The notes: generated by a model not told the origin, from the sequence alone. A stretch of DNA of 64,000 nt from AWTP1-13 sp963775835 (GCA_963775835.1 CAVZKV010000026.1:248001-312000), one strand, 5' to 3'. Positions 18,064-25,833 are shown, counted from the first letter of the stretch. Numbers and translations: made by a program.

Positions 18064-19727
18064 ACCGCCAGGGCCGGCCGACGGCGCCGGGAGAGACTGT
18101 TGCGAGCGTGCCCGATACCTTCAGCGGCAACCGCGCGCTGGCCATCGAGGAAGGCCTGATCTTTGAAATTGGCCGCGTCGACAGCTCGGGTGTCGACATC
18201 GAGGAGCCGCCAAGCTTTGCCGCCCGGCTCGGCAAGCTCGCCAGGCGCGCGCCCTTGGAGCTGCCAGGCCTCAGCGAGCCGGAAACGATGCGGCACTACG
18301 TGCGCCTGAGCCAAAAGAACTATGGCATCGACACCGGCCTGTTCCCGCTCGGCTCCTGCACCATGAAGCACAATCCGCGCCTCAACGAACGCATGGCGCG
18401 GCTGCCGGGCTTCGGCGATATTCATCCCCTGCAGCCGCTTTCGACGGTGCCGGGTGCGATCGCCCTCATCGCCGAGCTGGCGCGCTGGCTGCGCCAGCTC
18501 ACCGGCATGGCAGCCGTCGCCATGACGCCGAAAGCCGGCGCGCACGGCGAGCTCTGCGGCATGATGGCGATCAAAGCGGCGCTGGCCGCGCGCCGCGAGG
18601 CTCGTTCGGTGGTGCTGGTACCCGAATCGGCGCACGGCACCAATCCGGCGACGGCGGCTCTGCTCGGCTACCGCGTGGTATCGATGCCGGCGCGCGCAGA
18701 CGGGACGGTCGACGCCGACGAAATCCGCAAACGTCTATCGCCCGATGTCGCGGCCATCATGTTGACGAATCCCAACACCTGCGGCCTCTTCGAGCGTGAT
18801 GTGGTCGCCATTGCCGAGGCAGTGCACGCCGCCGGTGCCTACTTTTACGCCGATGGCGCCAACTTCAACGCCATCGTCGGCAAGGTGCGACCGGGCGACC
18901 TTGGCGTCGATGCCATGCACATCAACCTACACAAGACTTTCTCGACGCCCCACGGCGGCGGTGGCCCGGGTGCCGGTCCGGTGGCGCTGTCGGCGGCGCT
19001 GGCTCCGTTCGTGCCCCTGCCCTACACCATCGTCGACGCCCACGGCATTGGCTACGTCGAGCACGCCGGCCGACCGGCCCAACCCGTCGCCGACCGGTCG
19101 ATGGCCTCGTCACCGAGTGCCGCGCACGCGGACCGCAGCGGCGATGCCGTGAGCGCCCCGCAGGCGGGCGACCGCGCGGACGTGGGAGCAAAGCCGCTCG
19201 GGCGCATGTGCGCCTTCCACGGTCAGATGGGCATGTACGTGCGCGCGCTCGCCTACATGCTCAGTCATGGATCGGACGGCATGCGCCAGGCATCGGAGGA
19301 TGCGGTGCTCAATGCCAACTATGTCCGCAGCTCGCTTGCCGATCTCATGTCGGCACCGTTCGGCGACCAGCTGTGCATGCACGAGGCGCTGTTCGATGAT
19401 CATTGGCTCGAGGGGACCGGCATCACGACCCTCGATTTTGCCAAAGCCATGATCGACGAAGGATATCATCCGATGACCGTCTACTTCCCGCTGGTCGTGC
19501 ACGGCGCCATGCTGATCGAGCCCACGGAATCGGAATCGAAAGAGAGCCTCGATCGGTTCATCGCCAGCCTGCGCGAGTTGGCCGCGGCCGCGCGCGGCGG
19601 AGAGGCGGCACGCTTTCGTGAGGCACCACGCTTCGCCCCACGCCGGCGCCTGGACGAGACCAAGGCGGCGCGGGAACCGAGATTGAGGTGGACGGCGGCG
19701 CAAGAACGTCAGGAGGCGGCGGAATGA
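18057..19727 (+). CDS. gcvPB: Glycine dehydrogenase (decarboxylating) subunit 2, with an internal insertion
   Basis: The PLP-carrying half of the P protein. The PLP lysine is in HINLHKTFSTPHGGGGPGAGP; KAGAHGELCG, ESAHGTNPATA and LTNPNTCGLFE are also canonical. The frame is 556 residues, longer than the usual 480-520. Part of the excess lies at residues about 340-382 (bases about 19074-19200): an Ala/Asp/Ser/Arg-rich, low-complexity stretch between YVEHAGRP and GRMCAFHGQMGM, where relatives have a short loop. The frame is unbroken through it. The C-terminus (RRLDETKAAREPRLRW) is normal for alphaproteobacteria. Confidence 0.96.
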   Translation: MLNRQGRPTAPGETVASVPDTFSGNRALAIEEGLIFEIGRVDSSGVDIEEPPSFAARLGKLARRAPLELPGLSEPETMRHYVRLSQKNYGIDTGLFPLGSCTMKHNPRLNERMARLPGFGDIHPLQPLSTVPGAIALIAELARWLRQLTGMAAVAMTPKAGAHGELCGMMAIKAALAARREARSVVLVPESAHGTNPATAALLGYRVVSMPARADGTVDADEIRKRLSPDVAAIMLTNPNTCGLFERDVVAIAEAVHAAGAYFYADGANFNAIVGKVRPGDLGVDAMHINLHKTFSTPHGGGGPGAGPVALSAALAPFVPLPYTIVDAHGIGYVEHAGRPAQPVADRSMASSPSAAHADRSGDAVSAPQAGDRADVGAKPLGRMCAFHGQMGMYVRALAYMLSHGSDGMRQASEDAVLNANYVRSSLADLMSAPFGDQLCMHEALFDDHWLEGTGITTLDFAKAMIDEGYHPMTVYFPLVVHGAMLIEPTESESKESLDRFIASLRELAAAARGGEAARFREAPRFAPRRRLDETKAAREPRLRWTAAQERQEAAE

Positions 19728-19839
19728 GCCGAGCCCAGGACCTGCCTCCCCTTTGCCGCGTCGCCCGCGGGCTCCAGATCGCTTGATGCGGCCGAACGCG
19801 GACCCCCGCCTCGCCGCTGCACGTTAGGAAAGGGCGCGC

Positions 19840-20274
19840 ATGGCTCGCGTCGTCGGCATTGATCACCTCGTCCTCCGCGTCAAGGAGTTCGAGCGCTCGC
19901 GGCGGTTCTACGGTTTGGTGCTGGGCTTTCTCGGCTTCAAGCGCAAGTACAATTTTGCCAAGACCGCCGGCTGGAGCAACGGCAAGACGCTACTCTGGAT
20001 CGGCGAGGCGGATGCCGAAGGCAAAAAACACCCACACCGCATCGGCAATATCGGCTTCCACCACTACGCCTTTGAACTCGGCAAACGCCAAGACGTCGAT
20101 GACCTCTACGCGCTCTTGCAAAGGCATGGGGTCGACGTGGTCGATCCGCCCACCGACTATCCAGACTATGGCGACGGCTACTATGCGGTGTTTTTCACCG
20201 ATCCCGACGGCCTGAAGCTGGAGGGCATGGTGTGCAAGCCGCCGCGTCGCAAGCGCCGCCAGGCCAAAGCCTGA
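19840..20274 (+). CDS. VOC (glyoxalase/dioxygenase) superfamily protein
   Basis: A 144-residue single vicinal-oxygen-chelate domain. The N-terminal strand has the metal-type histidine in GIDHLVLRVKEFERS; a central IGFHHYAFEL and the C-terminal FFTDPDGLKLEGMV supply the other probable ligands (His and Glu). Glyoxalase, dioxygenase, isomerase or fosfomycin-resistance-type chemistry is possible; the substrate is unknown. It lies about 110 bases downstream of gcvPB on the same strand and might belong to the same transcript. Confidence 0.88.
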   Translation: MARVVGIDHLVLRVKEFERSRRFYGLVLGFLGFKRKYNFAKTAGWSNGKTLLWIGEADAEGKKHPHRIGNIGFHHYAFELGKRQDVDDLYALLQRHGVDVVDPPTDYPDYGDGYYAVFFTDPDGLKLEGMVCKPPRRKRRQAKA

Positions 20275-20408
20275 CGACCGGGCACGCTCGTTAATCCTGC
20301 GACCGCGGCTTGGGGCCGCCTGCCGGCGGCGCCTGCCTTTCAATCGCGACCGCAATTTTGCCCTCAGCGTCCACTACAAGCGCGCGAGGAAACACGGCAC
20401 AGGCTGCC

Positions 20409-20558
20409 ATGCGATATTGGACCTCCCAGATCGTGATCGGCATCATCGTCACCGTCGTCGGCACGGTGATCGCCAATGCCGTCATCAAGGCGTTCGGCGG
20501 CCGCAAGCACGCCGTCGATGCCCCGCACTACTCCGGGCCGGCCCGGGCCGGGCGCTAG
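20409..20558 (+). CDS. Small single-pass membrane protein
   Basis: A 49-residue frame from ATG 20409. It has one clear hydrophobic helix (SQIVIGIIVTVVGTVIANAVI) followed by a basic segment (FGGRKH), an inside-positive anchor pattern. No known family. Its stop overlaps the stop of the convergent amidohydrolase gene by 4 bases. The frame opens further upstream, but that part looks non-coding. Moderate confidence only. Confidence 0.5.
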   Translation: MRYWTSQIVIGIIVTVVGTVIANAVIKAFGGRKHAVDAPHYSGPARAGR

Positions 20559-21619
20559 CCGAGGCGGTCCAGGTCCAGCCGGTAGAAGCGCGCCGCCGTA
20601 CCGGCAAACAGATCCGCCTTCTCGCTGGCGCTGGCGCCTTTGGCGATAAGCTTGCAGGCGTTCCAGAACACCGGGTAGCTGTAGGACCCTTTGTCGACCG
20701 GAAAGTTGCTCTCAAACATCGCGCGCGAGGGCCCGAACGCTTCGATTGAGGTTTCAAGATAGGGACGCCATGCCGCGGCCAGCGTCTCGGAGGACGGCGG
20801 CTCGGCGTGCGCGTGGAAATCGAAGCCGCCGATGCGCATGCCAAGGCCACCGAGCTTGACGTAGACGTTGGGACAGCTGGCCAGCGCCTCGATCGATGCC
20901 TTCCAGTTGGCAAACACCTCGTCTCGCTTGCCGGCATAGCCGCGAATGCCGATTGGTCCACCGACATGATCGAGCACGATCTTGTTGTCGGGAAACACCC
21001 GTGCGAGGTCGGCAAGTTCATCGATTTGCGGGTGGTAAAGCCAGGCATCGTAGCTGAGGCCGAGCCGGCCCAAGACGGCGAAGCCCTCCCGAAAGGCCGT
21101 TTGCCCGAGCAGGCCGGGCGCAGGGTTATAGGCGGGGTTGCGCACCTTGGCGTCGTCATCCCAGGCGCTGCTGTGACGTATGCCGCGGAAGCGATCGCCA
21201 CCGGCCCGCAAATGCGCTTCGAGCACAGGCTCGACCCGACGGCCGAGGCTTAGATCGGCGTGACCGACGATACCGGCGCAATGACGCGTTTTGCCGTAGA
21301 TGCCGCTGGCGCTGCTGGCCGCGGCGCCGTTGACGAACTCGGTTTCGCCCACGTGTTTCATCTCGACGGGGCCGCTGGCGCGAAGCATGGCGCGGGCCTG
21401 AACGAAGACGGTGGCAACGATATTGTGGCCGCTGTTCGTGTCAGCGACCAATTCATCCAGGAGATAGCGCCAACCGGGCCGGTCCCAAAGGTGGTGGTGC
21501 GGATCGACGATCGCCAGATCGGCGTCGAGAATTGGCTCGCGACGACGATCGAGCCAATCTGGGCGCACCGGCAGATAGTAGTCCTCGGCGGTTGCGCGGG
21601 GTTGGGTGGCGGTGGACAT
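20555..21619 (-). CDS. Amidohydrolase family protein (amidohydrolase 2 type)
   Basis: A 354-residue TIM-barrel hydrolase of the type related to 2-pyrone-4,6-dicarboxylate lactonase. It shows IVDPHHHLWDRPGWRY near the N-terminus (metal-binding HxH), a RFRGIRHSSAWD segment, LDHVGGPIG (barrel histidine), and the late aspartate in ESNFPVDKGS. The substrate is probably a lactone or cyclic amide. ATG 21619 has a good AAGGAG site; the longer frame, to 21802, would run into the divergent gene. The divergent neighbour 21732-22079 is, from memory, a frequent partner of such amidohydrolases in Rhizobiales-type genomes. Confidence 0.92.
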   Translation of the reverse strand: MSTATQPRATAEDYYLPVRPDWLDRRREPILDADLAIVDPHHHLWDRPGWRYLLDELVADTNSGHNIVATVFVQARAMLRASGPVEMKHVGETEFVNGAAASSASGIYGKTRHCAGIVGHADLSLGRRVEPVLEAHLRAGGDRFRGIRHSSAWDDDAKVRNPAYNPAPGLLGQTAFREGFAVLGRLGLSYDAWLYHPQIDELADLARVFPDNKIVLDHVGGPIGIRGYAGKRDEVFANWKASIEALASCPNVYVKLGGLGMRIGGFDFHAHAEPPSSETLAAAWRPYLETSIEAFGPSRAMFESNFPVDKGSYSYPVFWNACKLIAKGASASEKADLFAGTAARFYRLDLDRLG

Positions 21620-21731
21620 TTGCGGGACACTCCTTAAGGATTGACGAGCGCCGCCGGATCGCCGGCCTCTTTGGCATGCTGTCAGGTGCACGAAAAGGCG
21701 ATGGGAACCCCAAGCAAGCGAGCGAGCTATC

Positions 21732-22079
21732 ATGCCAATCAAGTCCAAGTACGTGTTCGTGGCAAGCATGGATGTGGCTGCCGATAAAGAGGCCTTGTTC
21801 AACGAAGTCTACGACGAAGAGCATGTGCCGAACCTCCTCAAGGTACCCGGCGTACACGCCGTCACGCGCATCGCCGGCGAGGCCTTTGCCATGAGCATCG
21901 GCGGTGAACAGAAGACCTTAAGTCACGATGGCCCGCGCTATACGGCCATTTATGAGATTGATGGCCCGCACGTGCTCATCAGCCCGGACTGGGCAAAAGC
22001 GGTCGAAGCCGGTCGCTGGCCGGCGCAGGTGCGACCCCATACGCGCAATCGGCGGCACGCGCTCTACCGCGTTCGCTAA
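21732..22079 (+). CDS. Conserved alpha/beta-barrel-like protein, partner of the amidohydrolase
   Basis: A 115-residue protein. YVFVASMDVAADKEALFNEVYDEEHVPNLL near the N-terminus, shown here only in part, resembles the EthD/antibiotic-monooxygenase type of small ferredoxin-like fold (a xxxDEEHVPxLL helix). WPAQVRPHTRNRRHALYRV closes the protein. It is divergent from the amidohydrolase, with 112 bases between the starts for a shared control region. The function is unknown; it may assist turnover of the same compound. Confidence 0.8.
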   Translation: MPIKSKYVFVASMDVAADKEALFNEVYDEEHVPNLLKVPGVHAVTRIAGEAFAMSIGGEQKTLSHDGPRYTAIYEIDGPHVLISPDWAKAVEAGRWPAQVRPHTRNRRHALYRVR

Positions 22080-22532
22080 GCCTCGCGTTTCAGGCGCCGC
22101 GTGGCCCGAGAGCCTTGGCCCGCGGGCGCAACGGCGCTCGCCCAGGCGAGTCGCCGCGCAATCGAGGTGGTGGAACGGGCCGAGCGCCAACCTCGGCGGA
22201 TCGGCGCGGTCAAGCGCGTGCGGGAGCCGAGTGCCGCCAATGACGATGGACGCAAAAGCGATCTTCCGCAGGCGCCGGCCACTCCAAGCTTGGGCCGCGC
22301 TGTGCGCTCTTTGCGGCGGCGGGCCATCAAAGCCCGAGCCACAAAAGAATGACCCGCGGCTTGGGGGAACCGCGGGTCAATGCGCGACTGGCGCGTGAGG
22401 GAAGCGGAAGGGGGGGTCTGCGCGCCCGTCTGAGGAAAAAACCCAGGTCCCGCGCAATCGTTCCGCCGTTCCAGAAGTTTTTTGAGAGCGGCGCGAGGCG
22501 GGCGAGAAGGCGACAAATTTCCCCTTTTTATA
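22080..22532. other. Intergenic region holding a minus-strand terminator
   Basis: About 450 bases between a plus-strand gene and a minus-strand gene that face each other. Apart from the hairpin at 22350-22379 I find only GC-rich open frames with no family likeness or convincing start site. Confidence 0.5.
22338..22379 (-). terminator. Rho-independent terminator-like hairpin, minus direction
   Basis: A perfect 10-bp inverted repeat (TGACCCGCGG at 22350-22359 and CCGCGGGTCA at 22370-22379) with a 10-base loop. Read on the minus strand it is followed by TTCTTTTGTGG. It would end transcripts coming from the small membrane protein and nepR side, about 150 bases after the former's stop. Confidence 0.65.
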
Positions 22533-22712
22533 TCAGATAATTACGTTCAGCTGGCTCAGCGCTGTCGCGACCGCCGTCCAAACCGGCCAGTTGTCGAGAG
22601 CGAGCGCCACTATCACGGCCAGGCCCACGCCGAGCACCGAGAGCGCGCCGACCAACGAGGCGAGCCAGATCATTTCCCGCACTTCTTCGCCGAGGCCTTT
22701 CCAGAGTTCCAT
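22533..22712 (-). CDS. Small membrane protein, probably stress-induced
   Basis: A 59-residue protein from ATG 22712, which is preceded by GGGGAG at a proper distance. It opens with an amphipathic stretch (MELWKGLGEEVREM), then a long hydrophobic helix (ASLVGALSVLGVGLAVIVALAL), and possibly a weak second one. No known family. It is downstream of nepR on the same strand, with its own sigma-EcfG-like promoter in between (22751-22776), so it is probably part of the general stress regulon. Confidence 0.7.
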   Translation of the reverse strand: MELWKGLGEEVREMIWLASLVGALSVLGVGLAVIVALALDNWPVWTAVATALSQLNVII

Positions 22713-22750
22713 GAGAGTTCGCTCCCCGCAGGCTAGCACGTTGGCTAGTC

Positions 22751-22776
22751 AACCTGACGGGAAGCCTTTTCGTTCC
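22751..22776 (-). promoter_or_regulatory. Sigma-EcfG-type promoter for the small membrane protein
   Basis: On the minus strand, GGAAC (22776-22772), a 17-base spacer, then GGTT (22754-22751). The known alphaproteobacterial EcfG consensus is GGAAC-N16/17-CGTT; only the first base of the -10 box differs. The start codon at 22712 lies about 38 bases downstream. Confidence 0.65.
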
Positions 22777-22792
22777 CAGGCTCCGGGTGGCG

Positions 22793-23005
22793 TCACTTCC
22801 GCTTTGCGCCGGACTGCTTACGCTCCAGCTCATCGAGGAGTTTGCGGAACTTCTCCGGCACCGGCTGGGTGACGACCTCGTCGAAGATACCTCTGAGCTG
22901 CCGGCCGATGTGTTCGTGGACGGCGAAGTCGCCGCCGGCGGCCGCGTCATCGGCGGTCGGGGGGTGTTCCTGCTCCCGGTCGGGGTTTCGTTTGGCCATG
23001 GTCAT
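22793..23005 (-). CDS. nepR: Anti-sigma factor NepR, first copy
   Basis: A 70-residue NepR. The family core is IGRQLRGIFDEVVTQPVPEKFRKLLDELE, shown here only to mark it (residues about 33-61): helix 1 around GRQLRGIF, the VPEKF turn, and helix 2 around KLLDEL. NepR holds EcfG inactive until phosphorylated PhyR binds it. It is divergent from phyR copy 1. ATG 23005 and 22999 are both possible and neither has a strong ribosome binding site. Confidence 0.9.
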   Translation of the reverse strand: MTMAKRNPDREQEHPPTADDAAAGGDFAVHEHIGRQLRGIFDEVVTQPVPEKFRKLLDELERKQSGAKRK

Positions 23006-23148
23006 TTACATCGTGCACGAACGTCCTACATATTGCCCAACGGCACGCAACGCTCAAGGACGCTGTTGAAAACTTTCGGCCGGCGCGCGATCGTTTGCTG
23101 GCCGCACCGAACCTTTGAACCGCGGGATCTCGCACCGAGAAGGGGGCC

Positions 23149-23958
23149 ATGCCGACGCTGGCTGAGAGCATCGCATCGCACCTGCCACAGCTGCGGCGCT
23201 TTGCGCGCCTGCTGACCGGGAGTCAGCAGGCCGGAGATGCAGCCGTCTCGCGTATGCTGCAGGCGATCGTGGCCGACCCGGGCACCTATCCAGAAAAGCC
23301 AAGTCGGGTCGAACTCTACCAGCTCTTTCTCAGGACGCTGGCCGCCATTCCGGAGGATGCGTCGCGGCAGGAGGCCGGTATCGGCCAGACCGCCGCGCGG
23401 TCGCTGGCGGCGATGACGCCCAAGGCCCGCCAAGCCTTCCTGCTCGTATCGGTAGAGGAACTGGCACCGCGCGAGGCCGCCGAGGTGCTCGAGGTATCCC
23501 AACGCCGGGCCGAGGAATTGCTCAACCAGGCGAGCGAAGAGATCACCCGCCAGATTGCCACCGACGTGCTGATTATCGAGGACGAGCCGTTGATCGCGCT
23601 TGACCTTCAGCGGATGCTCGAAGGCCTCGGACACCGTGTGACGGCGATCGCACGCACCCACGACGATGCGGTGGGGGCGGCCTCGTCCCATAAGCCAGGA
23701 TTGGTGCTGGCCGATATCCGCCTGGCCGACGGCAGTTCGGGGCTCGAGGCCGTGAATGATATTCTCTCCAGTTTCAGCGTGCCGGTTGTGTTCATTACGG
23801 CCTACCCCGACAAGCTGATGACCGGCGAGCGGCCGGAGCCGACGTTTTTGATCACCAAGCCGTTCCGCGAGGACGCCGTCAAAGCGGTCGTCAGCCAAGT
23901 GCTGTTCTTCGACCAGCAGGCGCGGCGGCGTCACAAGGGCCCGTCCGCCGCCCTATAA
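23149..23958 (+). CDS. phyR: Anti-anti-sigma response regulator PhyR, first copy
   Basis: Master switch of the general stress response. Residues 1-135 are an EcfG-like decoy domain that lacks true DNA-binding function; residues 138-260 are a receiver domain. The acidic pair is in LIIEDEPL, the phosphorylated aspartate is D189 (LVLADIRLAD), the switch threonine is T217 (VVFITAYP) and the conserved lysine is K237 (LITKPF). The FxTAY(P) form marks the FATGUY-type receivers of this pathway. When phosphorylated it captures NepR and frees EcfG. A strong GAAGGGGG site precedes ATG 23149. No EcfG-type promoter was seen upstream, unlike copy 2. Confidence 0.96.
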   Translation: MPTLAESIASHLPQLRRFARLLTGSQQAGDAAVSRMLQAIVADPGTYPEKPSRVELYQLFLRTLAAIPEDASRQEAGIGQTAARSLAAMTPKARQAFLLVSVEELAPREAAEVLEVSQRRAEELLNQASEEITRQIATDVLIIEDEPLIALDLQRMLEGLGHRVTAIARTHDDAVGAASSHKPGLVLADIRLADGSSGLEAVNDILSSFSVPVVFITAYPDKLMTGERPEPTFLITKPFREDAVKAVVSQVLFFDQQARRRHKGPSAAL

Positions 23959-23965
23959 GGACCCG

Positions 23966-24532
23966 TCAGGGCGACCGCGTTCCCCCCGCCGTGCGCGCCA
24001 CGATCGCCTCGGTGGAGGAATCCGGTCCGAATTCCCGCGGCGTGTTCACGCCCAGCATTTCCGTCAGCTTGGTGCGAGCACGGTTGACGCGGCTTTTGAT
24101 GGTCCCCACCGCGCAGCCCGATACGGATGCCGCCTCTTCGTAGGAAAAACCGGCGGCGCCGACCAAAACCAAGGCCTCGCGCTGATCCGGTGGGAGCAGA
24201 TTGAGCGCCCGCCGGAAGTCCTGCATATCCAAATGGCCCTGCTGCCCCGGATGAATGGCGAGTTCCGCGGCCTTTTTGCCCTCGCGATCCTCGACCTCGC
24301 GCCGCCGTCGGCGGCAGTCGGAAAAATAAGTGTTGCGCAGGATGGTGAAGAGCCAGGCGCGCAGATTGGTGCCCTCTTGGAAGCTTTCCAGATGGTTCCA
24401 AGCTTTCAGTAGCGTTTCCTGGACCAGATCGTCGGCGCGCTCAACGTCCCCACACAGGGAAACGGCGAAGGCGCGCAGATTGGGGATCAACCCCAGGAGG
24501 GCCTGCTTGAGGGGGCCGGAGTGAATGTTCAC
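23966..24532 (-). CDS. ecfG: ECF sigma factor EcfG
   Basis: Sigma factor of the alphaproteobacterial general stress response, 188 residues. Region 2 shows LCGDVERADDLVQETLLKAW and the -10-binding FQEGTNLRAWLFTILRNTYF; region 4 has LPPDQREALVLVGAAGFSYEEAA and GTIKSRVNRAR. Its start overlaps the stop of nepR copy 2 by 4 bases, so anti-sigma and sigma are translationally coupled. It is the only EcfG in the window and must serve both PhyR/NepR pairs unless others exist elsewhere. Confidence 0.96.
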   Translation of the reverse strand: MNIHSGPLKQALLGLIPNLRAFAVSLCGDVERADDLVQETLLKAWNHLESFQEGTNLRAWLFTILRNTYFSDCRRRRREVEDREGKKAAELAIHPGQQGHLDMQDFRRALNLLPPDQREALVLVGAAGFSYEEAASVSGCAVGTIKSRVNRARTKLTEMLGVNTPREFGPDSSTEAIVARTAGGTRSP

Positions 24533-24855
24533 CGTTGCTTCTCCCTCGCCTCGAGCGCCTCGAGCAATTTCACGAAGCGCTCCGGCACGGGTTCCTCTTC
24601 GATGCCTTCGAAGATGGCACGCAGCTGTCGGCCGAGTTGCGCTTGCAAGGAGCGGTCGATCATGCCTGTAGCTTGGCTATCATGGCGCGGCGCCCCCTGC
24701 ATATCGGGTCTAGCCTCCATTTCCAGGTCTGCTTCTGCGCAACCGGCGGGCCGTTTACCCACGGGCTGGCGAACACGGCGTCGGCCCCCGCTCTCCCCCG
24801 CCATCTGGGCTTCGCTGGGGCCCGTCGGCCCAGTGAAGCCATTCTTTCCATTCAT
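24529..24855 (-). CDS. nepR: Anti-sigma factor NepR, second copy, in operon with ecfG
   Basis: A 108-residue NepR, longer than copy 1 because of a poorly conserved N-terminal extension of about 55 residues. The core (residues about 68-103) contains LGRQLRAIFEGIEEEPVPER and KLLEALEAREKQ, clearly like copy 1. A strong AGGGGG site precedes ATG 24855. A sigma-EcfG promoter lies upstream (24909-24933), so the unit is autoregulated. Confidence 0.92.
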   Translation of the reverse strand: MNGKNGFTGPTGPSEAQMAGESGGRRRVRQPVGKRPAGCAEADLEMEARPDMQGAPRHDSQATGMIDRSLQAQLGRQLRAIFEGIEEEPVPERFVKLLEALEAREKQR

Positions 24856-24908
24856 GTTTCCCCCTTCGATCAGCGGCTCTGCTTGCTCTTAAATCGTCGC
24901 AAGCAAAA

Positions 24909-24933
24909 AACGCCCAGGGGGCCGGAGAGTTCC
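24909..24933 (-). promoter_or_regulatory. Sigma-EcfG promoter of nepR-ecfG
   Basis: Minus-strand GGAAC (24933-24929), a 16-base spacer, CGTT (24912-24909): an exact match to the EcfG consensus GGAAC-N16/17-CGTT. The leader to ATG 24855 is about 50 bases. Confidence 0.88.
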
Positions 24934-24939
24934 GCCCAG

Positions 24940-24965
24940 GGAACTCAAGTCCTGCCTGTTGCGTT
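24940..24965 (+). promoter_or_regulatory. Sigma-EcfG promoter of the second phyR
   Basis: Plus-strand GGAAC (24940-24944), a 17-base spacer, CGTT (24962-24965): again an exact consensus match. It is back to back with the nepR-ecfG promoter, with only 6 bases between the two -35 boxes. ATG 25021 lies about 55 bases downstream. Confidence 0.88.
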
Positions 24966-25020
24966 TTTGTGCCGACTGCAGGCTTTGACACCCATGAACG
25001 TCCAGGGAGGGGAATTTCGT

Positions 25021-25833
25021 ATGACATTGGCGGAAAAGGTGGCGGCGCACCTGCCGTATTTGCGGCGTTTTGCGCGGTCCCTCACGGGCAGCCAGAAGAG
25101 CGGCGATACCTACGTGGCCTCCACGCTCGAAGCCATTCTTGCCGATCCCTCCATCTTCCAGCCCGAGTTGCCGGCGCGCATCGCCCTCTACCAGACGTTT
25201 CTCAGCATCTTCAATTCCGTGGCCCTGAACACGCAGGCGACGGATGCGGGTTCTCACGCCCTCGATGCGGCCAAACGCAACTTTGACATGCTAACGCCGC
25301 CGGCCCGACAGGCGTTCTTGCTGATCGCGGTGGAGGAGTTTTCGCCGCAGGATGCCGCGTTGGTGCTCAATGTGTCGCCCGCGGAGGTGCAGAGCCTGAT
25401 CGATGAGGCCGGCCGCGAAATTGCACGCCAGATTGCAACCGATGTGGTGATTATCGAGGATGAGCCCCTGATTGCCCTCGACCTGGAGCGGCTCGTCACC
25501 TCCCTGGGCCACCGGGTGGTCAAGATCGCCCGCACCGAGCGCCAGGCCGTCGAAGCCGTCTCCCGCACGCGCCCTGGCCTGATATTGGCCGACATTCAGC
25601 TCGCCGACGAAAGCTCGGGGCTCGATGCCGTCAACGAAATCCTGCGTCAGTTCTCCGTGCCAGTCATTTTCATTACGGCCTATCCGCAGCGGCTTTTGAC
25701 GGGGACGCGTCCCGAACCGACCTTCCTGATTACCAAGCCGTTCCACCCCGACAACGTGAAGGCGATCATCAGCCAGGCCCTGTTCTTTGACGTGCGGGGC
25801 CGGCCGGAGCAGCCACGGCTGGCCACCGCCTAG
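25021..25833 (+). CDS. phyR: Anti-anti-sigma response regulator PhyR, second copy
   Basis: A second full-length PhyR (270 residues). The EcfG-like domain is at 1-138 and the receiver at about 141-262, with the acidic pair in VIIEDEPL, D191 (LILADIQLAD), T219 (VIFITAYP) and K239 (LITKPF). All phosphorylation residues are present, so it should be active. The strong GGGAGGGG site favours ATG 25021; an in-frame ATG at 24994 is possible. It is divergent from nepR copy 2-ecfG and has a perfect EcfG promoter, the arrangement usual for the primary phyR in this class. Confidence 0.96.
   Translation: MTLAEKVAAHLPYLRRFARSLTGSQKSGDTYVASTLEAILADPSIFQPELPARIALYQTFLSIFNSVALNTQATDAGSHALDAAKRNFDMLTPPARQAFLLIAVEEFSPQDAALVLNVSPAEVQSLIDEAGREIARQIATDVVIIEDEPLIALDLERLVTSLGHRVVKIARTERQAVEAVSRTRPGLILADIQLADESSGLDAVNEILRQFSVPVIFITAYPQRLLTGTRPEPTFLITKPFHPDNVKAIISQALFFDVRGRPEQPRLATA

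Noticed and set aside
22101..22352. An 83-codon plus-strand frame after the amidohydrolase partner gene
   Set aside because: Arg/Ala-rich composition typical of non-coding GC-rich DNA, and it runs into a terminator-like hairpin.
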